The notes under the pieces were generated by a model. That model was not told the DNA's origin, made no database searches, and was given only the letters and a program-made list of their open reading frames with translations. A DNA stretch of 64,000 nt from Altericroceibacterium xinjiangense. GTDB taxonomy: Bacteria > Pseudomonadota > Alphaproteobacteria > Sphingomonadales > Sphingomonadaceae. Each line of letters starts with the position of its first letter. The stretch's first letter is position 1. Shown piece by piece: positions 7,945 to 15,844 of this stretch. The DNA lies in contig NZ_RSEK01000001.1 of the NCBI RefSeq assembly GCF_003958635.1, positions 186,001-250,000 on the forward strand, given 5' to 3'. A program made the translations under genes and the position numbers.

Positions 7945-8937
7945 ATGAACGGAACTCGAGTAGGCAAAAGGGTGATCGGAACACAGGCGCCGGTGACTGT
8001 GGGCTGGGAGAATATTCCGAAGGTCGAAGGTGGTCCAGTTAAGCAATTCATCTTTACCTGGTTTCAGCCCACGGTGTTGTTCGCGCTGATCGCGTTCTGG
8101 TACTACGCACCCAATTCCGTCGCCAAGGCATCGACCGCCATCGGCATCGGCATCGCATTCAAGATTTTGCTCCTGGGACTTGAATGGATGACCCCGCGCC
8201 ACGAGAGCTGGCGCCTGACCTGGAAGGAACTGGTCACTGATCTGTTCTATGTCGGGCTCGGGTACACGCTGCTCCGCATGGTCGACAGCTACATCGGCGA
8301 CGGAGTCATGATTGAAGCCGTCCAGAACGCCTTTACCTGGGACAAGCTTGCGTGGTTCATTGGCCTGCCGCTTCTGGTGCAAGCTTTCCTGATCTCGTTT
8401 ATCTTCGATTTTGGCCAGTACTGGATGCATCGCGGCATGCACAATTGGTATCCGCTGTGGCTGACCCACGCACCGCATCACTACATCACCCAATTGAATA
8501 TCAACAAAGGCGCCGTCGGCAATCCGGTCGAATTGTTCCTGATCGGCCTCGGCGTTGGCGGGTTCTTCGATTTCATGCCTCGGGCCGCCCTGCTCGCCGG
8601 CACCCTGGGCCTTGCGGTTGGCACATACCAGCACATCAATGTCCGCTTCAACACGCCGCGCTGGTGGCGCTTCCTGTTCAACACCACCGAACACCACAGC
8701 GTGCATCACTCGCAGGATTTTGAAGCCAGCCGCAGCAATTATTCCACCACCTGGATCATCATAGACCGCATGTTCGGCACGTGCGTCGACGGCGAGGCGG
8801 AACTGCTCGGGATGGAAGGTGGACGCCGGATGTCAATCGGCGAAACGATGATCTACCCCTTCTCCGAGGGCTGGAAGACGCTCAAGGAACGATTTCGCCA
8901 GCCGGTGGCGATGCCGGACGCGGTGCCGGCCGAGTGA
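7945..8937 (+). CDS. fatty acid hydroxylase / sterol desaturase superfamily membrane protein
   Basis: The start chosen is ATG 7945 (MNGTRVGKRVIG) behind GGGGA; the frame remains open upstream to 7798 with low-quality sequence. About 330 residues with several hydrophobic helices (for example QPTVLFALIAFWYYA and LPLLVQAFLISFIF). The di-iron histidine clusters are complete: HRGMH, THAPHH, QHIN and HHSVHH. Family members insert oxygen into or desaturate membrane lipids, sterols or carotenoids using an external electron donor. The substrate is not predictable. The ferredoxin gene at 6846 is a plausible donor by proximity only. Confidence 0.9.
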   Translation: MNGTRVGKRVIGTQAPVTVGWENIPKVEGGPVKQFIFTWFQPTVLFALIAFWYYAPNSVAKASTAIGIGIAFKILLLGLEWMTPRHESWRLTWKELVTDLFYVGLGYTLLRMVDSYIGDGVMIEAVQNAFTWDKLAWFIGLPLLVQAFLISFIFDFGQYWMHRGMHNWYPLWLTHAPHHYITQLNINKGAVGNPVELFLIGLGVGGFFDFMPRAALLAGTLGLAVGTYQHINVRFNTPRWWRFLFNTTEHHSVHHSQDFEASRSNYSTTWIIIDRMFGTCVDGEAELLGMEGGRRMSIGETMIYPFSEGWKTLKERFRQPVAMPDAVPAE

Positions 8938-9064
8938 GGGGAGCGCCTCCCCGGCATAATTCCCTTCCATCCATTCGTCATGCCCAACCGGCGTGGCCAT
9001 GAGCGCCCCGGATCAGGCCTTGCAGCTCAAGCCGGCATTGAGAAGCTCTCCCGGAGAAAACCCC

Positions 9065-9667
9065 GTGAACTCGCGTTTCATCAACTGGATCTGGCATATC
9101 AGGGGCAGCCTAGCGCTCGCTCCAGAGCAATCGAGCGACGCTTTCGACAAGCTCGACCCGCTGTTCCGTCAAACAGGCACCAGCTTCGAACGGACACACA
9201 GCACGCTGGTTTTTCGCAAGAAGGATCAGGCGGCTCAAGACAAGATGTCTGTTTTCGACGGCGGTGTTTTGCAGATAGAGAAAGGCATGGCGGGGCCTGT
9301 GCTGCACTATCATCTAACTAGCCGAATCCTGCTGTTCTGCTTTTTAGCTCCCCTGCTGTTCCTTGGAATGGCTCAGTTGACTATTGCCTTGGGTGAGCTT
9401 GAGACACCGTCAACCGAAGTTTCGAACGCGTTCGAAGATTCCGCCGAGAAGGATTTGGAGGTCCCTATGCACCCGATCGATGTTGCTTTGGGAGCACCTG
9501 CACCCGAAAAAGAATCTTCGAAGGATTCTGACGACGACGACAAGGAACCTTCGCCCACTCCCGCCTACGTCTTGGCAGCGATCTTTGCCGCTCTCTACGT
9601 GGTCGGGCGGGTTCTCGAAAGCAGGCTGGTCAAGGCACTATTCAAAAAGAGCCTGCTGAGCTCCTGA
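9065..9667 (+). CDS. hypothetical protein with two membrane segments
   Basis: Not recognised. GTG 9065 (VNSRFINWIWHIRG) follows GGAG and is preferred to the upstream ATG at 8993. About 200 residues: a soluble N-terminal part with a conserved-looking opening (FINWIWHIRGSLAL), a membrane segment RILLFCFLAPLLFLGMAQL, an acidic, low-complexity loop (SSKDSDDDDKEPSP), and a second membrane segment YVLAAIFAALYVVGRVL near the C-terminus. Likely an inner-membrane protein with the acidic loop between two helices. No operon partner. Confidence 0.65.
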   Translation: MNSRFINWIWHIRGSLALAPEQSSDAFDKLDPLFRQTGTSFERTHSTLVFRKKDQAAQDKMSVFDGGVLQIEKGMAGPVLHYHLTSRILLFCFLAPLLFLGMAQLTIALGELETPSTEVSNAFEDSAEKDLEVPMHPIDVALGAPAPEKESSKDSDDDDKEPSPTPAYVLAAIFAALYVVGRVLESRLVKALFKKSLLSS

Positions 9668-10533
9668 GTTTCGCAGGAGTGCCGAACGCGCCGATTGCGG
9701 CACTACCTGCACCGGGAACCGCACCGGCTCCTTCGGCAATCTCTTCTGCGGTCTGAAGAGGCAGGCCAAGAAGGCTTCCCTGTTTGAACTGATCAGCGCC
9801 CGTGCTGACGCCGCTCGATGTCCGATTACCGCGGACCAGTTCTCGGGCCTCAGGGAAGGCATCCCTAGCCGGGTAATGACGTCGAGCTGTGCATCTGCTC
9901 CTTCCTAGGTTGGGCTGAGAACAGTACGCAGCTGGATGGTCAGAGCCTAGGACAAGTACTTCAAGGGTACAGTTGAGAGCGATCCGGCCCCTCCCTCTCG
10001 TGCGGGAAGGCGCGGACTGGCGCTCCTATTTCGCCGGCCACGGCTTCTTCGCTGGCCACGATTCCGGGTACAATCAAACCTCAGCCGATCGCCAGCGTCG
10101 CGGTGATCCGCTCTCCAGCGGCAGCACCGATGGTCCTGCGCGTATCGGCTCGCGGTCAAGAGAACCGCCGCCGGCGCTGGAGGGACGCGCTGCTGCGCCC
10201 AGGTAATCGCAGCGACAGGAAGAAGCCGGAGCGAGCAATCCTCGAAGGCAGTCACCAAGGGGCGCCGCTCCGAGCGGACCCGGTTCTCCTCGACCCGCGA
10301 CGATAAAGGCCAGAAAACTGCATCCCCGAGCTGCCGCACCGACAAGTTTAACGGGGCAGTTCGGCGAGGCGGCCGATGTCGATGACTTGCATCACGTAGG
10401 CGATCATCAGCATCTCAGCCGGCTCACGCTCAAAGCGCAAACCGTTGAGAACGCACGACCAGCTGCATGCCCGCGCAGTTTGCCACCAGTGCACCGAAGC
10501 TGGCTTACGGACGGGTATGCGGCCGGAATTTTT
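9668..10533. other. 866-base stretch without a supported gene
   Basis: Mixed short frames. On the minus strand a frame without ATG runs from about 10080 to 9642 and contains a protein-like stretch (GSLLGLPLQTAEEIAEGAGA), possibly a gene remnant; no family is recognised. No repeat, tRNA or clear terminator was seen. The ATPase gene of the ABC operon ends at 10534. Confidence 0.45.
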
Positions 10534-11319
10534 CTACCGGCTACCGAGCGCTGGCAGGGCGGCGTCGGGCACGGATTCTGACGGGCGGTTCGCGCCCTCT
10601 TTCCGATCGAGAGTGACGTCATAGACCGCCGTCGCGCCAAACCGATGCGGCGCCTGCGGATCGTGCCGCCGCTTGTCGAACGCCATGACCCGCGTGCCGA
10701 GCGCGAACGCCTCTTTCAAATCATGAGTGACCATGAGGATCGTCAGACCGTGCGCTTTCCAGACATCGGTGACGAGCGCGTGCATGTCCATGCGGATGCC
10801 GGGATCGAGGGCGCCAAACGGTTCATCGAGCAGCAGTACGCGCGGGCGCTTGATCAAAGCCTGCGCAATTGCGAGCCGCTGCTGCATGCCGCCCGAGAGC
10901 TGAGCCGGATAAACGTTCAGGCTGTCGCCGAGGCCGACCGAGGCCAGCATCTCGGCCGATTCTTCTCGGGCCTGCCGCCGTTTGCTGCCAAACAGTTTGC
11001 CGAGAAAGGGCGCTTGGGCGCATTCGCTTCCGAACAGGACATTCTGCAACACGGTCAGGTGCGGGAACACGGAATAGCGCTGGAACACGACGCCGCGATC
11101 CGGCCCGGGCTCAGGCCTGAGAGGTTCGCCGCCTAGCAGGACCTCGCCTTTCGTCGGTCCTTCCTGCCCTAACGCAAGGCGGAGAAACGTGCTCTTGCCC
11201 GCACCCGAAGGCCCGATGATCGAAACGAACGAGCCTTCGTGGATGTCGAGGCTCACACGCTCCAGGACGATCTTGTCACCGTATTCCACCCAAACGTTGC
11301 GGAACGACATGAGCGCCAT
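10534..11319 (-). CDS. ABC transporter ATP-binding protein (nitrate/taurine/urea-carboxylase-region family)
   Basis: A 261-residue ATPase with Walker A GPSGAGKST, Q-loop VVFQRYSVFP, signature LSGGMQQRL, Walker B VLLLDEP and switch VTHD. It belongs to the NrtD/SsuB/TauB-like group that pairs with a single permease and one lipoprotein binding protein. Its ATG overlaps the permease stop (1-base TGATG-type overlap at 11319), so the two are coupled. With the binding protein it should import the nitrogen compound degraded by the divergent operon (guanidine, urea or a relative). Confidence 0.92.
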   Translation of the reverse strand: MALMSFRNVWVEYGDKIVLERVSLDIHEGSFVSIIGPSGAGKSTFLRLALGQEGPTKGEVLLGGEPLRPEPGPDRGVVFQRYSVFPHLTVLQNVLFGSECAQAPFLGKLFGSKRRQAREESAEMLASVGLGDSLNVYPAQLSGGMQQRLAIAQALIKRPRVLLLDEPFGALDPGIRMDMHALVTDVWKAHGLTILMVTHDLKEAFALGTRVMAFDKRRHDPQAPHRFGATAVYDVTLDRKEGANRPSESVPDAALPALGSR

Positions 11320-12137
11320 CAGCGTGCCCCCTCATGCGCCCAAGCGAAAGCTATGCGGCTCAGGCGCACCAGCGCGTAATCCATGATGATCGCGAGCAGC
11401 GAGATCCAGGCGACATAAGGCAGGATGATGTCCATCGACATGTATCGGCGGACTAGGAATATCCGGTAGCCAAGGCCCACATCTGCCGCGATTGCCTCCG
11501 CCGCGATCAGAAACACCCAAGCGGCGCCGAGTTGCAGCCTGACAATGCTGATCAGGCGAGGCAACGCCTGCGGCAGGGCAACCCGCATCATCACCTGCCA
11601 GCTGTTCGCCCCCAGCGTTTGCGCCTTGATGATCTGCTCCTGTGGCAGTTGGGCAATGAAGGCAGAAAGATCGCGGATCATCGCCGGCATTATGCCGATG
11701 ACGACTAACGCAATCTTCGACGCCTCGCCCAGCCCGAAGGTGATGAACAGGATGGGCAGGACGGCAATCGGGGGGATAACCGCTATGACGCCCACGAGCG
11801 GGCCGAGTGTCGAGCGGATGAGCGGAAGAGTACCGATCACCAGTCCCAGGACCAATGCCGAGCCAGTGGCGATAGCAAGACCGATCCCGAGGCGGGTCAG
11901 GCTCGCACTCGTATCGGCGACCAGCGGGATGTCTCCGGTGGTAGGATCAGTCCGGGTCACGAGCGCCCCGGTGGATTCGACCATCTGGCTGAATGTCGGC
12001 AGCAGCTTGTCACTCGTATTTTCAGCGTGCCGCGCCGCCGAAGCGCCGGTATAGAACAGCAGGATCAGGAGCAGCGGCAGGACACCGAGCAGGACCCCGC
12101 TCCCTCGGGTCGGATGGAGGTTGATCAGCCGGATCAT
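11319..12137 (-). CDS. ABC transporter permease (TauC/SsuC-like)
   Basis: About 272 residues from ATG 12137 (MIRLINLHPTRG); a frame to 12200 exists but its ATG sits directly against a 15-bp hairpin. Six or so hydrophobic segments and the EAA loop region (GASKIALVVIGIMPAMIRD... ALPQALPRLISIVR) identify a binding-protein-dependent permease. The 12137 start lacks its own strong ribosome site but is an ATGA overlap with a tiny upstream frame (12166-12134 or from 12175, MTNMPRQPSKSAR) that does have AAAGGA in front. So either translation is coupled to a leader peptide or the N-terminus has been shifted. Confidence 0.88.
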   Translation of the reverse strand: MIRLINLHPTRGSGVLLGVLPLLLILLFYTGASAARHAENTSDKLLPTFSQMVESTGALVTRTDPTTGDIPLVADTSASLTRLGIGLAIATGSALVLGLVIGTLPLIRSTLGPLVGVIAVIPPIAVLPILFITFGLGEASKIALVVIGIMPAMIRDLSAFIAQLPQEQIIKAQTLGANSWQVMMRVALPQALPRLISIVRLQLGAAWVFLIAAEAIAADVGLGYRIFLVRRYMSMDIILPYVAWISLLAIIMDYALVRLSRIAFAWAHEGAR

Positions 12138-12200
12138 CTGGCGGATTTCGATGGCTGGCGAGGCATGTTGGTCATCCTTTCGGGAGCAGCAGAGAGGCAT

Positions 12201-12234
12201 CAGACAAGGGGCGGCCTGCGCCGCCCCTTGTCTG
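12201..12234 (-). terminator. intercistronic hairpin between binding-protein and permease genes
   Basis: A perfect 15-bp stem (CAGACAAGGGGCGGC at 12201-12215 with its complement at 12220-12234) and a 4-base loop lies 1 base after the binding-protein stop. No T tract follows on the minus strand. Such hairpins after binding-protein genes commonly protect the upstream mRNA and lower expression of the membrane components, so a partial terminator or processing stop is more likely than full termination. Confidence 0.75.
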
Positions 12235-12235
12235 T

Positions 12236-13327
12236 TCAGAGTGTCCCGCTGGCCGCCATTTCCATGTAAGTCGGGTCGAAACGCAGCCTCACGTTGTCAG
12301 GATTGCCCAGAGTCTGCCCCGGGAACTGGATTCCGATGGCATCGACCGACTGCGCGCCCGGGCCGAACAGGCCCTTGTCAAAGCTGAACCGGCGAACACG
12401 ATCGGTGTTGGCGACGATCTCGGGGCTGCGGTTATAGGCAACCGCGTCTGCCGGATTGTGATAGAGGTACGTGGTCGCGAGCTGGCTCTCGAAATTCTCA
12501 GGCGTCGTTCCGGCAAGCCGTGCCATCTGGGCCCGGGCTGCCCTGCCTTCTTCGTTATCCTGCTGCATGATCGCGAGCGTCTCGTACCAGATGCCCGCCA
12601 GCGCCTTGCCGAGTTCAGGGTTAGCGGCCAACACCTCGGTGTTGACGATCATCAGGTCGAGAATCTCGTTGGGGATCTGCGACGAGTTGAAGACCTCGGT
12701 CGCGCCGGGCATCGCCTTGATGGCTGAGAGCTGCGGGTTCCATGCGGCAACCGCAGTGACCTCCGGGGTTCCGAAGGCCGCAGTCATGTCGGCATCCGAC
12801 GTGTTGACCGTCTTCACGTCCGTAAGCTGCATCCCCGCAGAGTCGAGCGCGCGCGTCAGCAGGTAGTGTGACACGGACAGTTCAACGAGATTGACTGTCC
12901 GCCCCCTGAGGTCCGCGACCGAGGTGCCGTTCTTCAGGACGACGCCATCGTTTCCGTTCGAATAGTCGCCGATCAGCAGGGCTGTCGTGTCCACGCCCGC
13001 CGCCGCGGGGATCGTCAGGGCGTCCATGTTGGTTGCGCTTACGGCATCGAGTTGGCCGGCGGTGTACTGGTTGATCGATTCGACGTAGTCGTTGACCTGA
13101 ACGAGGTTGATCTTAATCCCGTATTTGCTGGCCCATTTGTCGACGATCCCGGCCTGCTGAGCATAAGCCCACGGCATCCAGCCAGCGTAGATCGACCAGC
13201 CGACGTTGAACTCCTCTTTCTTCCCGCCGTCAGCCTCGTCAGCCGAACCCTGGCCGCACGCCGAAAGCAGGACCGCGGCGGTAACCAGAGTGATGAGCGC
13301 TCGTAGCGCTCGCATGAAATCGCGCAT
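12236..13327 (-). CDS. ABC transporter substrate-binding lipoprotein, urea-carboxylase-region type
   Basis: The start is ATG 13327 (MRDFMRALRALITL) with GGAG 6 bases upstream; longer frames are spurious. A lipoprotein signal with lipobox LSAC precedes the mature protein, so it is membrane-tethered in the periplasm. About 363 residues of the NMT1/TauA-like fold: VGWSIYAGWMPWAYAQQAGI, LVQVNDYVESINQYTAGQLD, AVSATNMDALTIPAAAGVD. It closely matches the known family of periplasmic binding proteins found next to urea carboxylases. The ligand is not proven; guanidine or a guanidino/ureido compound fits the context. Operator copy 3 lies about 420 bases upstream. Confidence 0.9.
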   Translation of the reverse strand: MRDFMRALRALITLVTAAVLLSACGQGSADEADGGKKEEFNVGWSIYAGWMPWAYAQQAGIVDKWASKYGIKINLVQVNDYVESINQYTAGQLDAVSATNMDALTIPAAAGVDTTALLIGDYSNGNDGVVLKNGTSVADLRGRTVNLVELSVSHYLLTRALDSAGMQLTDVKTVNTSDADMTAAFGTPEVTAVAAWNPQLSAIKAMPGATEVFNSSQIPNEILDLMIVNTEVLAANPELGKALAGIWYETLAIMQQDNEEGRAARAQMARLAGTTPENFESQLATTYLYHNPADAVAYNRSPEIVANTDRVRRFSFDKGLFGPGAQSVDAIGIQFPGQTLGNPDNVRLRFDPTYMEMAASGTL

Positions 13328-13749
13328 GTTTATCTCCGTCAGATCAGAAAGCCGCCGTCCGGCCGCGTACAGCGCTGTCCACGATGTCGGGCTCGCAGGC
13401 GCGAAGCGGGCGTCAGTCGGAACCTTGCCGATGTTGATGCCGACGCGAACAGACAGAGCACCGGGTTCAAGATGCATCGCTGCCGGCGCCGGAAAGCGTT
13501 GTCCCCCTCCGGTCATGTAACCGAGGAGCGGTACTGGGAAACGCTGGAACCGGGGCCGCTAGCGGTGAGCTCGGCGTTCGAAGCAAGCACCCTGTGCCTG
13601 CCCGGCGCTGGCCGCCACGGACGTGCAGCCGGTTCCAGGGACAGAATATTCAGTCGCTTCATGGGTGCCTCCGCATTCCGCGCTTTTTTGCGCCGACCTC
13701 CGCGCTGCAACAATCGTGCCAGTTCGGGAGAGCTCGCAAGCCCACCGTT

Positions 13750-13775
13750 TATTACGGACTGCGAGATTCGTAATA
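13750..13775. promoter_or_regulatory. 26-bp palindromic operator TATTAC-N14-GTAATA, copy 3
   Basis: TATTAC (13750-13755) and GTAATA (13770-13775) with 14 intervening bases. It lies on the ABC-transporter side of the divergent region, so it is best read as the control site of the leftward binding-protein / permease / ATPase operon, though looping with copy 4 is possible. Confidence 0.8.
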
Positions 13776-13857
13776 TCCTCCGCCTGCCCATTTTTTGAGC
13801 ATGCGCCGCCGCTGTGCCTTGGAAACGAGCAGAACCCGGCGGCCTCGGCCACTTCAG

Positions 13858-13883
13858 TATTACCGTTGACGAGTTTAGTAATA
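13858..13883. promoter_or_regulatory. 26-bp palindromic operator TATTAC-N14-GTAATA, copy 4
   Basis: TATTAC (13858-13863) and GTAATA (13878-13883), spacer 14. The palindrome extends one base on each side (G before, C after). It ends 17 bases before the start codon of the NikR-like gene, a position at which a bound protein would block the promoter or start site, so autorepression of the regulator-carboxylase operon is the likely outcome. Confidence 0.85.
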
Positions 13884-13900
13884 CCCAATAAGCCTGATGT

Positions 13901-14374
13901 ATGACCGATTGTGCACCGCAGCAGCTGGCGCGTCTCAGCATTAGCCTGCCCGCCGATCTTGCCGAGGCTCTCGACAGGATGGTGGCTGAACGCGAGCTAC
14001 CTAGCCGCTCGCAACTCCTTGCGGAACTGATCCGCCACCAGCTTGCCGAACATCGCGCCGAGCGGCCGGAGGCAATGCTGGCGGGCACGATCACGCTCGT
14101 CTACCGCGCGGACAGCGGCCGCGTTCGCCACTCCCTCGCCCAGGCTCAGGCGGGCTACGTGAAGGAGGTGATCTCCTCGCAACACGTGTTCCTGGAAGGC
14201 GACCAGTCACTCGAGGTGCTGCTGGTCCAAGGGCCGGCGGAGCGACTGAACCAGTTGTGCGACAATCTGCGGAAGATCCGCGCGGTCCAGCAGCTCGCGC
14301 TCGTGACCACGACAGCCTTGCTGCCGCCCCTCCACTCCCACGGCCAACCCCATCCGGAGGAACAGAACCCATGA
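13901..14374 (+). CDS. NikR-like ribbon-helix-helix regulator lacking most nickel ligands
   Basis: 157 residues. Residues 8-50 form a ribbon-helix-helix DNA-binding domain (LARLSISLPADLAEALDRMV ... SRSQLLAELIRHQL); residues 60-140 match the NikR regulatory domain (GTITLVYRADSG ... SLEVLLVQGPAERLNQLCDNL). A gapless alignment with E. coli NikR, made from memory, puts Ala84, His95, Phe97 and Ser103 at the four nickel-ligand positions His76, His87, His89 and Cys95: only one is kept. A His-containing tail (LHSHGQPHP) extends beyond the usual end. It overlaps UAAP1 by an ATGA and has an operator 17 bases upstream, so it probably regulates itself and the catabolic genes in response to a non-nickel signal (inference). 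Confidence 0.87.
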   Translation: MTDCAPQQLARLSISLPADLAEALDRMVAERELPSRSQLLAELIRHQLAEHRAERPEAMLAGTITLVYRADSGRVRHSLAQAQAGYVKEVISSQHVFLEGDQSLEVLLVQGPAERLNQLCDNLRKIRAVQQLALVTTTALLPPLHSHGQPHPEEQNP

Positions 14375-15198
14375 GCTTTTCGACAGCCGACCCCTACGGC
14401 GCCCGGGATCATGCCCGGGCAATGGCCGGAACCCACGTGCTAACGATGCCGACCTTGCCGGCCAGCGAGGCGGCCGACCGGCCAGGCGGCGTTCCCTCCG
14501 AAGCGATGGTCTGGGAAGAAGTGATCGCCGGCGGAGGCTATGCCGCGAAGCGGATCGGCCGCGGAGCACGTCTGCGCCTGACGGATTTGGAAGGGGATGC
14601 CTGCGTCTCCATGCTGCTTTTCAATGCCGAGCAACCGACCGAGCGACTGAACGTGGCCGATACCCTCAAGGTTCAGTGGAACGCCTATCTCGGTACCGGA
14701 CAACTTCTCCTGTCCGACATGGGCCGAGTCATGATGAGCATCGTTGAGGATGAGGCCGGCAGTCACGATGCCCTTTGCGGTGCGTCGAACGAGCGTGGCA
14801 ACGACGCGAAATACGGTAGCGGCGCGAATTACGGCGAAGCGCCGAACGCGCGCGACCGGTTCAAGATTGCCGTCGCGAAGTTCGGGCTCGGCGCCAAGGA
14901 CATCCACCCCTGCATCAACTGGTTCAAGGGCGTGCGCGTCGGCCCTGACGGCGAAACAGAGCTTGGCCGCGCTCCTGCCCCCGCTAGCCGCAGCCTCACG
15001 CTGCGCGCGGAAATGGACCTGATCGTGGTCTTTGCCAATTGCCCACACGTGCTCGATGCCAGGTCCGACTACACTGTCACCCCGGTCCGCGTAACCGCGT
15101 GGCGCGGCGAGGTGACGCCGACGGACGATCCGGTGCGCAACGCCACACCGGAAGGCCAGCGGGCCTTCCTCAACACCGAAGATTACTTCTGCCGCTGA
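14371..15198 (+). CDS. urea-carboxylase-associated protein 1 (DUF1989; carboxyguanidine deiminase subunit candidate)
   Basis: The start is ATG 14371, an ATGA overlap with the regulator gene, behind GGAGG; the upstream frame to 14257 lies within that gene. 275 residues of the DUF1989 family: RIGRGARLRLTDLEGDACVSMLLFNA, the SDMGRVMMSIVED stretch, a Cys in DALCGASN, the HPCINWFKGVRV motif and the C-terminal DLIVVFANCPHVLD. DUF1989 pairs beside urea/guanidine carboxylases have been shown elsewhere to form carboxyguanidine deiminase (CgdAB), which releases ammonia from carboxyguanidine to give allophanate. Whether this pair does so is inferred from family and context. Confidence 0.9.
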   Translation: MSFSTADPYGARDHARAMAGTHVLTMPTLPASEAADRPGGVPSEAMVWEEVIAGGGYAAKRIGRGARLRLTDLEGDACVSMLLFNAEQPTERLNVADTLKVQWNAYLGTGQLLLSDMGRVMMSIVEDEAGSHDALCGASNERGNDAKYGSGANYGEAPNARDRFKIAVAKFGLGAKDIHPCINWFKGVRVGPDGETELGRAPAPASRSLTLRAEMDLIVVFANCPHVLDARSDYTVTPVRVTAWRGEVTPTDDPVRNATPEGQRAFLNTEDYFCR

Positions 15199-15211
15199 GG
15201 AGATCCGGCCG

Positions 15212-15841
15212 ATGACCCAGACGCTCGCCACCATGCCTGAAAGCACGGTTCAGGACGCATTCGTACCGGCGCGCGCGCCGTGGACCTGCACGATTTCAAA
15301 AGGGCAGAAACTTCGGATCGTGGACCTGGAAGGCAACCAGGCCGTGGACTTCCTGGTCTACAGCGCCGCCGACGATGCCGAACGCTACAGCGCGCAGGAC
15401 ACGATTGCCGCGCAAGGCAACATCTTCCTGCGCGAAGGATCGGTCCTGCTGTCGAACGAAGGCCATCCAATGATGACGATCACCGGATCGGCGGTCGCCT
15501 ATCATGATACGATCGGCGGTGCCTGTTCCTGCGAATCCAATACCTTGCGGTACGGGCATCACACGAAGGCACAGCACAGCTGCGTTGATAACTTCTTGGA
15601 CGGTAACGCCCGCTACGGGCGTGGCAAGCGCGACATGGTTTCCAACGTGAACTGGTTCATGAACGTGCCGGTCGAAGCCGACGGCGCGCTGGGCATCGTG
15701 GACGGCATTTCGGCCCCTGGTCTTTGGGTCGAGCTGCGCGCCGAAATGGACGTGGTGGTTGTCGTTTCCAACTGCCCCCAGATCAACAATCCCTGCAACG
15801 GCTTCAATCCGACGCCGGTCCAGATGATCGTGACGGAATAA
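15212..15841 (+). CDS. urea-carboxylase-associated protein 2 (DUF1989; second deiminase subunit candidate)
   Basis: 209 residues, start ATG 15212 behind GAGGAGA, 13 bases after UAAP1. A shorter DUF1989 paralogue of the upstream protein: GQKLRIVDLEGNQAVDFLVY, EGSVLLSNEGHPMMTI, GGACSCESNTLRYGHHT, SNVNWFMNVPV and VVVVSNCPQINNPCNGFNP. The repeated pattern with UAAP1 (DLEG, NWF, NCP) shows common origin and suggests a heteromer. It lies 3 bases before the carboxylase gene, so equal expression with the carboxylase is expected. Confidence 0.9.
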   Translation: MTQTLATMPESTVQDAFVPARAPWTCTISKGQKLRIVDLEGNQAVDFLVYSAADDAERYSAQDTIAAQGNIFLREGSVLLSNEGHPMMTITGSAVAYHDTIGGACSCESNTLRYGHHTKAQHSCVDNFLDGNARYGRGKRDMVSNVNWFMNVPVEADGALGIVDGISAPGLWVELRAEMDVVVVVSNCPQINNPCNGFNPTPVQMIVTE

Positions 15842-15844
15842 CCG

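Larger units (their letters stand above)
13328..13900. other. divergent control region of the ABC and carboxylase operons
   Basis: 573 bases between the divergently transcribed binding-protein gene and the NikR-like gene. It holds two copies of the island operator (13750-13775 and 13858-13883), 108 bases apart centre to centre. Frames that extend into it from the binding-protein gene are artefacts of late stops. I saw no element resembling the guanidine-I (ykkC) riboswitch here, in particular no CTGGTCCGAGAG-like core on either strand. Confidence 0.65.

Noticed and set aside
9642-10080. Minus-strand frame with a protein-like stretch (GSLLGLPLQTAEEIAEGAGA)
   Set aside because: No ATG, no ribosome site and no recognisable family; at most a gene remnant.
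13328-13900. Guanidine-I (ykkC) riboswitch in the divergent control region
   Set aside because: Looked for because of the pathway, but no CTGGTCCGAGAG-like core or matching stem arrangement was seen on either strand; a covariance search would be decisive.
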